Assembly: GCA_024280975.1 (NCBI GenBank) | Contig: JAMXLQ010000179.1 | Location: 1-6,288, forward strand | DNA length: 6,288 nucleotides | Direction of reading: 5' to 3' | DNA from: Methanosarcina sp. | GTDB lineage: Archaea > Halobacteriota > Methanosarcinia > Methanosarcinales > Methanosarcinaceae | Shown: positions 1 to 5,648 of the stretch, one piece after another | How the letters are laid out: every line of letters starts with the position of its first letter | How positions within the stretch are numbered: the stretch's first letter is position 1 | Position numbers and translations under genes: made by a program | Notes under the pieces: model-generated | What the model was told of the DNA's origin: nothing | Database searches by the model: none | The model's input: the letters and a program-made list of their open reading frames with translations, nothing else

Positions 1-1176
1 TTCATAAAAAGGAGCTTTTGAAGGAGCACGTTTATAGAAGTAATATTCAGCATCCGCCCCCCCGATTTCCGTAATAAGGGGCAGGATCGCTCTTTCAATT
101 GCAATTGCCGAGGTAATTCCATCAGCATCGGCGTGATGCCTGAGAATAATCGGGGTTGAATGGAGAATAGCTTTTTTGATTTCTTTGGCGACATGGAGCA
201 TCCTGGGTTTGAGTTTCTCCATAATCTCGCTTTTGACAAGGAAAGGAATGTCAGAAGGAGCTGCCTTTTCGTCGATTACCCTCTCAACTCTGCCCTTGAC
301 AATTGCTTCTTTTTCCCCTGTCAGCAATTTCATGCTCATGACCTCGATCTGAATCTGGTCATCTCGCAGAGTCACTTCTCCAGTTATTGAAACAATCATT
401 CCTGCGTCAATATGCGGATAGGATCTTTTCCCGGCACTCTCAAAAGCTGCACAGGGCACAAAGCCTCCCTCATCGCTAATGGTAAAAATAGTGGGCCCAC
501 TCGTCTGCTTTACCTGAATCACTTCCCCTTCGATTCTGAGGAGCCTACCCTTCATACTTGAGTCAATTTCAGCTGAATTCTTGAGTGGAAGCTCCTTTTC
601 AAGCTCAATAGTTTCGTACTTTTTAAGAGTTTTCGGGATGAGATCCAACTTTCCTCCGGCTTTAATGCTTTTTACCAGAACGATCACAGCTTCCCCAACT
701 TCAGGAGGAACACTGACATTGCTGGAGTGCATAAGCCCCCTTACATGAGGATTAAGGTCCACAAAAACTCCAAAAGAAGCTTTACTGCTCACTATCCCGT
801 GGTAAAGTTTTCCTGCCTCCACATCCTTAAGGTCGCAGGATTCATCAAGGGCATAAACATATTGAGAACGGGCACAGGAGTCGCATAATTCTTCCTCGGG
901 ATCCTGGGGATCTTCAATGCGCCCTCCACAAGCCTTGCATGTGTATATTTTCCCTAGTCCCGTGCAGGTCTTGCAGGGAGCGGTTACTTCAATACTTCCA
1001 GTGCCTTTACATTTTTCACATGCGGCGCCATTTTTTAAAATATTGTCGAGATTTTTTTCTGACATTTTCATAAAATCAATTGATTTTGATTTACCTTTGC
1101 CTTTACACTGAGGGCAGATATCAGTTGAAACAACTTCATAGCCACGTCCGTGGCAGTCTGGACATTCCTTACTCAT
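1..1176 (-). CDS. Archaea-specific RecJ-like DHH-family exonuclease with DnaJ-type zinc finger (N-terminal part)
   Basis: The reading frame is open from an ATG at 1176 to the window edge (392 codons), so the C-terminus is missing only because the window ends. Domains in order: a DnaJ-like zinc-finger region at residues 5-101, with four CxxCxGxG motifs (C5/C8, C21/C24, C53/C56, C68/C71) and two more CxxC pairs (C80/C83, C98/C101); an S1-type RNA-binding fold at about 120-182 (HGIVSSKASFGVFVDL, then GLMHSSN); an OB-fold-like segment at about 208-290; and the start of the DHH phosphoesterase domain at about 340, with motif I RHHADADG at 346-353, whose Asp and His residues bind metal. This order fits the archaeal RecJ-like family COG1107, expected to be a metal-dependent single-strand nuclease or phosphodiesterase. 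The true substrate, DNA or RNA, is not shown. The start is supported by GGTG nine bases upstream and by the first zinc motif beginning at residue 5. The gene is divergent from the slipin operon. Confidence 0.9.
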   Translation of the reverse strand, partial: MSKECPDCHGRGYEVVSTDICPQCKGKGKSKSIDFMKMSEKNLDNILKNGAACEKCKGTGSIEVTAPCKTCTGLGKIYTCKACGGRIEDPQDPEEELCDSCARSQYVYALDESCDLKDVEAGKLYHGIVSSKASFGVFVDLNPHVRGLMHSSNVSVPPEVGEAVIVLVKSIKAGGKLDLIPKTLKKYETIELEKELPLKNSAEIDSSMKGRLLRIEGEVIQVKQTSGPTIFTISDEGGFVPCAAFESAGKRSYPHIDAGMIVSITGEVTLRDDQIQIEVMSMKLLTGEKEAIVKGRVERVIDEKAAPSDIPFLVKSEIMEKLKPRMLHVAKEIKKAILHSTPIILRHHADADGITSAIAIERAILPLITEIGGADAEYYFYKRAPSKAPFYE

Positions 1177-1395
1177 TAATATCAACACCAATGGTTCTTC
1201 CGAACCTGCGTTTTCTTGCTCTACTGTTTGCGGCTCAGAATAAATCCCTGAACCTGAGAGTGTTTGTCATTCTTGTAATCAGCTTTAAAAATACACTGAT
1301 TAGCTGCGACCCTATCCAGGCCGAAAATCAATATTATTCTTGTCCTTTCTTCCCCTGCAACTCATTTTTTCCCTATTTTGTATTTCCTATATTTC

Positions 1396-1404
1396 AAATA
1401 TAAG
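1396..1404 (-). promoter_or_regulatory. Candidate TATA box for the RecJ-like gene
   Basis: On the minus strand this reads CTTATATTT, close to the archaeal TATA consensus. Initiation about 25 bases downstream (near 1370-1375) would give a leader of roughly 200 bases before the ATG at 1176. The region is AT-rich, so similar strings arise by chance, and this is only the best-looking candidate. Confidence 0.3.
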
Positions 1405-1626
1405 TATTTTCAGAGACAATTATTTATCAAAATGAGTCTCTTGGACAGCCTTTTCATAATTCATATAATAAGACATCTGCATGCCTGACATTTATTTTCT
1501 TCCTCAGATATCGCTCTAGAATATGAAAAACTGAAGTCAATAGAGAATCTAGAGTCGAGATTAATAATAAATAACAATATAGTTTTTCAGATATTTAGAG
1601 TACAGAGTGCAAAGCTTTTGAATTAT

Positions 1627-1680
1627 GAATACTTACTTTGTAGAAACTTTTATTATTAATTTTCTAACAAAGAATACTTA
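1627..1680. repeat. Inverted repeat flanked by 9-bp direct repeats upstream of the slipin gene
   Basis: GAATACTTA occurs at 1627-1635 and again at 1672-1680. Between them is an inverted repeat: CTTTGTAGAAA (1636-1646) pairs with TTTCTAACAAAG (1661-1672) as eleven base pairs with one bulged A at 1666. The 14-base loop contains TTTTATTATTAA (1648-1659), a weak TATA-like element. An initiation site near 1680 would leave a leader of about 50 bases before the slipin ATG. The layout suggests a regulator-binding region over a promoter, but the block is AT-rich and the function is inferred. Confidence 0.45.
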
Positions 1681-1717
1681 ATTATTATTAAATCTAATTT
1701 AAACATTAATGGAATAA

Positions 1718-1722
1718 GAGGT
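1718..1722 (+). promoter_or_regulatory. Ribosome binding site of the slipin gene
   Basis: GAGGT matches the archaeal anti-Shine-Dalgarno sequence and lies ten bases before the ATG at 1733. It fixes that codon as the start rather than the in-frame ATG at codon 26, which would lose the membrane anchor. Confidence 0.75.
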
Positions 1723-1732
1723 CATAAAAATT

Positions 1733-2515
1733 ATGAGTATCTTTGCCAGTCAAATATATCTTCCTGTATTATTAGTTGTAATATTAATACTCTCACAATC
1801 AATAAAAATGGTTAACGAATATGAGAGAGTAGTCATTTTTAGGCTGGGTCGCCTCAGTGGCGTGAAGGGCCCCGGGGTTTTCCTGATAATCCCGATTGTT
1901 GATAGAGCTATAAAAATAGACCTGAGAGTTGTTGCAATCGATGTACCTAAACAGGCCGTAATCACCAGGGATAATGTCACGGTTGAAGTGGATGCGGTAG
2001 TTTATTACAAAGTCGTGGAACCTGGAGCTGCCATAACTCAGGTTGAAAATTATATGTTTGCAACTTCTACTCTTTCACAGACTACCCTGAGAGACGTGAT
2101 GGGGCAGATGGAACTCGATGAGCTACTTTCGGAAAGAGAACATATCAACAAACAAATTCAGGAGCTTCTAGACACATATACCGATCCTTGGGGGATCAAG
2201 GTTACAGGAGTTACAATCAGGGATGTTTCCCTGCCTGATACAATGAAGAGAGCAATTGCCAAACAGGCTGAAGCCGAAAGGGAAAAGCGTGCCAGAATTA
2301 TCCTTGCGGAAGGAGAGTCACAGGCTGCGCAGAAAATGAAAGAGGCTGCAACTCTCTATGAAGGAGTTCCCGCAGCAATCAAATTGAGGGAACTACAAAC
2401 TTTAGCCGAGGTTGCCAGGGAAAAGAACCTCATAGTAGTTACACAGTCCCAGTCCCTTGAAACCGGAAATATAGCAGCTTTATCTAAGGCTATTGCCGAC
2501 AGAAAAGAGCAATGA
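1733..2515 (+). CDS. Slipin (stomatin-like SPFH/band 7 membrane protein)
   Basis: This 260-residue protein is a typical prokaryotic slipin in length and layout. A short N-terminal hydrophobic anchor (about residues 8-24) is followed by the SPFH core: VNEYERVVIFRLGRL at 27-41, GPGVFLIIPIVD at 46-57, DVPKQAVITRDNVTVEVDAV at 70-89, and the late core element WGIKVTGVTIRDVSLP at 153-168. A charged, Ala/Glu-rich coiled coil (about 170-230) should drive oligomerisation. Proteins of this family form ring-like or cage-like membrane scaffolds and organise membrane domains. The gene is followed after 73 bp by an NfeD protease on the same strand, the classical slipin/NfeD pairing. In Pyrococcus horikoshii (PH1511/PH1510) the protease cleaves the hydrophobic C-terminal region of the stomatin. 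Here the matching tail reads NLIVVTQSQSLETGN and is only briefly hydrophobic. The cellular role in archaea is not settled. Confidence 0.95.
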   Translation: MSIFASQIYLPVLLVVILILSQSIKMVNEYERVVIFRLGRLSGVKGPGVFLIIPIVDRAIKIDLRVVAIDVPKQAVITRDNVTVEVDAVVYYKVVEPGAAITQVENYMFATSTLSQTTLRDVMGQMELDELLSEREHINKQIQELLDTYTDPWGIKVTGVTIRDVSLPDTMKRAIAKQAEAEREKRARIILAEGESQAAQKMKEAATLYEGVPAAIKLRELQTLAEVAREKNLIVVTQSQSLETGNIAALSKAIADRKEQ

Positions 2516-2579
2516 AAGCAAAAAGAAACTTAAAAAGGATAATAATGGCAAAAAGAAATGAAGGAAATGGATAAGCAAG

Positions 2580-2585
2580 AAAGGA
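2580..2585 (+). promoter_or_regulatory. Ribosome binding site and start choice of the NfeD gene
   Basis: The purine run AAAGGA lies only three bases before the ATG at 2589 but nine bases before a second in-frame ATG at 2595. Spacing therefore favours 2595, which would shorten the protein by two residues; both starts keep the signal peptide. Confidence 0.5.
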
Positions 2586-2588
2586 CCG

Positions 2589-3899
2589 ATGACCATGTAT
2601 GTAGAAAGGGGTCCCCATCTCTTCTTTATTTTCTTCCTGTGTTTAATCCTCACAGCCGCTTCTATGCCCTCTGTGAATGCAGGACCTCAACAGAAAGTGC
2701 TTGTGCTTGAAATATCCGAGGCGATTACACCAGCATCAGACGATATTATAGCGGACGCGATACAAAAAGCCGAAAACGAAAATTTTGAGGCTCTCGTAAT
2801 CAGCTTGAATACCCCAGGCGGAGGACTGGATGAAACTCAAGCAATCATAAGCACAATTGAGAATGCAAGCGTGCCTGTTATCGGGTATGTACCTGAGAGT
2901 GGGAGAGCCTGGTCAGCCGGAACTCTCATTCTTATGGGAACGGATATTGCTGCAATGGCGCCTTTCACGGTTATAGGATCAGCTCAGCCCGTTCAGATAT
3001 CGGCAGAAGGGACGAAACCCATCGAAGACGAGAAAATAATAAACGCTCTTGTCAAATTTTCGGTTGCAACAGCCAGTAAGCATGGGAGAAACGAGACTTT
3101 TGCAGAAGAGGTTATAACGAAAAACAAAAATCTTGACGCGCAGGAAGCCCTGCAGGCCGGCGTAATAGAATATGTAGCTCCTTCTATCCCAAACCTACTA
3201 GTACAGACTAACGGGCAGCAGGTAAAGGGAAAAATCCTGCAAACCGAAAATGCAGAGATAGAAAACTATGAACCTCCCCTTTCTCTCTCCCTTTTAAGGC
3301 TTATTTCAAACCCGATTATATCCTCCCTTCTTTTGACCCTAGGAATTTATGGACTAATTTTTGGGATCTCAAGTCCAGGAGCCGGAGCAGAGGTTTTCGG
3401 AATCATCTCAATAGCACTCGGGTTGATAGGCACAGGCTTTAATGTCAACATCGGAGCAATCTTTCTCATTCTTTTAGGAATAGGGCTTCTGATTATTGAA
3501 ATTAAGGTACCTGGATTTGGAATATTCGGGCTTGCAGGGCTCATCAGCCTTATAATAGGAAGTATACTCCTTGTACCCATGGGAAGCGAAAACATTTACA
3601 CCCCCGAATTTCGAAAGGTTCTTGCCCTGACAGTTGTTGCCCCCACGATTGTTTTCGGACTGTTCCTGGTTTTTGCAATCTACAAAGTAACCGAGATCAG
3701 AAAGAAAAAACCGGTCATCGGAGAGTTTATAGGAGATACTGCGCAAACCATAGACCCTCTGGGACCTGAAAAAACAGGCTTTGTCCGCTATAAAGGCGAA
3801 TACTGGAAAGCTCGCTCAGAAGAGGAAATCGAACCCAAGGAAGAGGTTGAAATCACTGGAAAAGTAAGAGAAACGCTCTTAGTAAAAAGAAAAATGTAA
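2589..3899 (+). CDS. NfeD-family membrane-bound serine protease (ClpP class, long form)
   Basis: This 436-residue protein has the three parts of a long NfeD (COG1030, like P. horikoshii PH1510). A signal peptide covers residues 1-31, with a hydrophobic core from about 11 and likely cleavage after VNA. The ClpP-like protease domain spans about 35-200: the strand motif NTPGGG is at 74-79, the nucleophile Ser109 sits in WSAGTLI, and the general base Lys149 sits in DEKIIN, 40 residues on, against 41 in PH1510 as I recall its Ser97/Lys138. GRNETFAEE and the EALQAGVIE helix are also conserved. Four or five membrane segments follow (about 243-262, 268-284, 288-305, 310-330, 344-366). A cytoplasmic or peripheral NfeD OB-fold (about 376-434) contains GFVRYKGEYWKARS. 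The dyad is intact, so the enzyme is probably active. It is expected to act on membrane-associated hydrophobic tails such as its slipin partner; the substrate here is inferred. It is probably cotranscribed with the slipin gene. Confidence 0.95.
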   Translation: MTMYVERGPHLFFIFFLCLILTAASMPSVNAGPQQKVLVLEISEAITPASDDIIADAIQKAENENFEALVISLNTPGGGLDETQAIISTIENASVPVIGYVPESGRAWSAGTLILMGTDIAAMAPFTVIGSAQPVQISAEGTKPIEDEKIINALVKFSVATASKHGRNETFAEEVITKNKNLDAQEALQAGVIEYVAPSIPNLLVQTNGQQVKGKILQTENAEIENYEPPLSLSLLRLISNPIISSLLLTLGIYGLIFGISSPGAGAEVFGIISIALGLIGTGFNVNIGAIFLILLGIGLLIIEIKVPGFGIFGLAGLISLIIGSILLVPMGSENIYTPEFRKVLALTVVAPTIVFGLFLVFAIYKVTEIRKKKPVIGEFIGDTAQTIDPLGPEKTGFVRYKGEYWKARSEEEIEPKEEVEITGKVRETLLVKRKM

Positions 3900-3970
3900 T
3901 TATTCCCTCTTCTCCAGCTCAATCTCTTTTTGACTTTACTTTAGATTATGTAGTTACTAATTTTAAGATT

Positions 3971-4078
3971 TAACCTGATTTGCCCAATTTTCACTAAGTT
4001 TTTTTAAAAAGGCTTTAACTAACCTGATTTAAGTAATTTAAACAATTTTTCGCTAAAGCTTTTTTTTAAAAGGCTTTA
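3971..4078. repeat. Imperfect tandem duplication in the convergent gap
   Basis: Copy one (3971-4017, 47 bp) and copy two (4020-4078, 59 bp) both begin TAACCTGATTT and both end with a T-run, an A-run and GGCTTTA. Between these ends they share CAATTTT followed by a CTAA-containing segment. Copy two has about 12 extra bases after the opening motif. The end of copy two covers the stop codon of the minus-strand PurM-like gene (TAA, complement of 4076-4078), so one end of the duplicated unit is coding-derived. Confidence 0.7.
3999..4067 (+). terminator. Oligo-T terminator region for the slipin-nfeD operon
   Basis: Runs of seven T (3999-4005) and eight T (4060-4067) lie 100 to 170 bases past the nfeD stop. 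Archaeal RNA polymerase terminates at such T-rich tracts. The second run lies within a possible hairpin: TAAAGC (4054-4059) pairs with GCTTTA (4073-4078), and TTTT pairs with AAAA inside it, with one bulged G. On the opposite strand the T-runs are only four or five long, so termination of the minus-strand gene here is less certain. Confidence 0.55.
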
Positions 4079-5410
4079 TTTACTTCTTATTTTTTCGAGG
4101 ACTTTTTGTTTCTTTTCAATAGCTTCAATCGCAGCCTTATCAATTGCTGCTCTCATTTCTTCAAAGTCCCTGGGATTCTCTTCGCCGTGGACTTTTTTCA
4201 CAGGTGTGTAGGCAGATTCTCTAAATCTTGGTGTAAAGTCCCTGCGTTCGCCATTTAAGAGAATTTCAGCCCCGCTTCCTTCCTCAACACGCCCTATAAC
4301 ATCAATTTCAATACCTGCAGCCCTAACAGTATCAAGGATTTCATCAACGTATGCGGGAGGGACAATTACAAGCAGAGCATCGAGAGAGACTCCAAGATAG
4401 TCAACTTTCAGGCTCTCAAGCATTGAAAACACCTTTGGGTTCACAAGAGCCCTTATCTTTTCCTCTTCAAAGACCAGTTTTACGCCTGCGGTCTTTGAGA
4501 TTTCTTTGGCATCACCCCGGATTCCACCATTTGTAACATCAGTCATTGAATGGACCTTTTTATACAGGCCAGACTGCAGCAGGGCCTCACAGGCTTCGAG
4601 GAAACGGATGTTAATAGTTTCCTCGACAATGTCATGCATCCCGTAGTAAAGCGCAGTTGTAGAAATCGTACCCCCGCCTGCTCCTTCGGTCATAAGGATA
4701 AGGTCTCCTACTTCTGTCCTGTTTCGTGAGGTAAGAGAAGATGTTATGCCTACAGCCCCAACGCCGCCTGTCATGCGTTCACCTATAACCATGTCTCCTC
4801 CGATCCGAAGCGTACTTCCAGTAATAAGAGGTATTCCGGTAAGTTCCGAGACTGTGGTTATTCCTGCAATATGGTCGAAGATCTTTGCTACGTCTCCATC
4901 ATCTGCTATGTGAATATCGGAAAGCATTGCCAGGGGGCGGGCTCCCATAGCATACACATCACGCAGAGCTGCCCGGGCTACATGAAAGCCCGAGAGGAAA
5001 GGAAAGTCGCTCAGGCGAGAATGAATACCGTCAACCGTGATCACACGGTAATCTTCGCCGATTTTGACAACCCCTGAGTCGTCAAGCTGGGAGCTATCCA
5101 CAACCGCACCGGTCTTACCTATAACTTCCCCAAGCTTAGAATGAACGTAAAAGTCCCCTATGCCTCTGGACCCTACCCCGAATTCTCCCATTGAAACGCC
5201 TGAGAGGGTGGAGCTTAACACATCTCCTTTAACATCAAGTGTTGCTTTTGCCTCACAAACAACCGCAGCCGCTATTTCGTGAGCCCTTTCTGGGCTTATA
5301 TGCTTAATTTCAAGAATTCTTGAAGCCAGTTTTGCCTCAAGTCCTGCTTCGTTTGAAGGGTCCTCCCTGAGAGCCCGTTTTGCATAGCCTTCTATATCCA
5401 TAGTAACCAT
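4076..5410 (-). CDS. AIR synthase / selenophosphate synthetase-related protein (PurM superfamily), function unknown
   Basis: This 444-residue protein has a charged helical N-terminal region (about 1-75) ahead of a PurM-type ATP-binding enzyme fold. The AIRS N-terminal half runs from about 85 to 222, with LDDSG at 109-113, VITVDGIHS at 123-131, the helix ARAALRDVYAMGARPLAMLSDIHI at 145-168 (characteristic of the fold), and ITGSTLRIGG at 196-205. The C-terminal half (about 234-400) contains GDLILMTEGAGGGTIS at 235-250 and the signature SMTDVTNGGIRGDAKEIS at 288-305. It resembles COG2144 (selenophosphate synthetase-related). I see no Cys or Sec at the N-terminal SelD active-site position, and Methanosarcina is not known to use selenocysteine, so selenophosphate synthesis is unlikely. 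ATP-dependent phosphoryl transfer is the family expectation; the substrate is unknown. The start at 5410 has only a weak ribosome site, and a second in-frame ATG at 5401 (MDIEGYAK) is equally plausible. Confidence 0.85.
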   Translation of the reverse strand: MVTMDIEGYAKRALREDPSNEAGLEAKLASRILEIKHISPERAHEIAAAVVCEAKATLDVKGDVLSSTLSGVSMGEFGVGSRGIGDFYVHSKLGEVIGKTGAVVDSSQLDDSGVVKIGEDYRVITVDGIHSRLSDFPFLSGFHVARAALRDVYAMGARPLAMLSDIHIADDGDVAKIFDHIAGITTVSELTGIPLITGSTLRIGGDMVIGERMTGGVGAVGITSSLTSRNRTEVGDLILMTEGAGGGTISTTALYYGMHDIVEETINIRFLEACEALLQSGLYKKVHSMTDVTNGGIRGDAKEISKTAGVKLVFEEEKIRALVNPKVFSMLESLKVDYLGVSLDALLVIVPPAYVDEILDTVRAAGIEIDVIGRVEEGSGAEILLNGERRDFTPRFRESAYTPVKKVHGEENPRDFEEMRAAIDKAAIEAIEKKQKVLEKIRSK

Positions 5411-5425
5411 CTCTTGCGGATCTTT

Positions 5426-5450
5426 CTGCCCTTAAAGGTATGCAGGGCAG
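5426..5450 (-). promoter_or_regulatory. GC-rich hairpin in the leader of the PurM-like gene
   Basis: Read on the minus strand, CTGCCCT (5450-5444) and AGGGCAG (5432-5426) form a perfect seven-base-pair stem with an 11-base loop. It ends 15 bases before the ATG at 5410, where an initiating ribosome would sit, and no strong Shine-Dalgarno sequence lies between. It stands out in an otherwise AT-rich leader and could influence translation; no known riboswitch class was recognised. Confidence 0.5.
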
Positions 5451-5512
5451 GTATTTGGCATTCAAGTATCAATCTATTGATTTTCAAATGTTCTGTTGAT
5501 TTCAGATAATTT

Positions 5513-5522
5513 AATATAAAAT
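5513..5522 (-). promoter_or_regulatory. TATA box for the PurM-like gene
   Basis: On the minus strand this reads ATTTTATATT, a strong match to the methanogen TATA consensus. Initiation about 25 bases downstream (near 5490) gives a leader of about 80 bases that includes the hairpin at 5426-5450. Its presence argues that the gene is transcribed independently of hisH. Confidence 0.6.
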
Positions 5523-5524
5523 GC

Positions 5525-5535
5525 CTAGGAACTAG
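5525..5535. promoter_or_regulatory. Palindrome next to the TATA box, possible operator
   Basis: CTAGGAACTAG is an interrupted palindrome (CTAG, 3-base centre, CTAG) placed directly upstream of the minus-strand TATA box, where the BRE lies. A related palindrome CAAGTTCCTTG occurs at 5594-5604, and both fit C-W-AGTTCCT-W-G when read in the appropriate orientation. Short palindromes occur by chance, so the operator role is speculative. Confidence 0.25.
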
Positions 5536-5561
5536 AATTCAATAATCTGAACAAGCCCAGA

Positions 5562-5578
5562 TAAAAATGAAAAATAAA
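5562..5578 (-). terminator. Candidate T-rich terminator after hisH
   Basis: On the minus strand this segment reads as two runs of five T separated by CA within a T-rich stretch, about 70 bases past the hisH stop. This is the pattern archaeal RNA polymerase tends to terminate on. Together with the TATA box further downstream it suggests that hisH and the PurM-like gene are separate units. Confidence 0.4.
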
Positions 5579-5648
5579 CTTCAGGCACGGGAGCAAGTTC
5601 CTTGAATGAATCATCTTAGTTAAACTCTTCTCAGTTAGATAAACCTTT

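Larger units (their letters stand above)
1177..1732. other. Long divergent intergenic region, AT-rich
   Basis: This 556-bp stretch separates the RecJ-like gene (minus) from the slipin operon (plus). I see no convincing gene: open frames here lack a good ribosome site and have low-complexity translations. It holds a pyrimidine-rich tract on the plus strand (about 1335-1395), a 6-bp inverted repeat AGAGAC/GTCTCT (1412-1417 and 1436-1441), a 7-bp inverted repeat CTCTAGA/TCTAGAG (1514-1520 and 1548-1554), and a very AT-rich block from about 1555 that leads into the slipin start. It must contain two divergent promoters and probably long 5' leaders, which are common in Methanosarcina. No tRNA or known riboswitch pattern was recognised. 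Confidence 0.7.

Noticed and set aside
1080..1403. A 107-codon plus-strand open frame overlapping the RecJ-like gene start and the gap
   Set aside because: It runs antisense through the zinc-finger coding region, has no ribosome site and a low-complexity, Phe/Leu-rich translation.
1432..1488. An 18-codon plus-strand frame starting ATGAGTCTC in the divergent gap
   Set aside because: No Shine-Dalgarno sequence precedes it and the length is within chance expectation.
1627..1680. Reading the direct repeats as a target-site duplication around a tiny MITE
   Set aside because: The enclosed element is only 36 bp with a bulged, AT-rich stem; a regulatory site or chance is simpler, and no second copy is visible in the window.
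2544..2573. A nine-codon frame between slipin and nfeD, ending before the nfeD start
   Set aside because: It is too short to judge and the region is A-rich; a leader peptide cannot be supported.
4351..5077. Plus-strand open frames (4351-4536 and 4871-5077) inside the PurM-like gene
   Set aside because: They are antisense shadows of a well-supported coding sequence with no ribosome sites or recognisable motifs.
4076..5410. Annotation as selenophosphate synthetase (selD)
   Set aside because: The N-terminal catalytic Cys/Sec motif of SelD is absent, and the suggested host group does not use selenocysteine.
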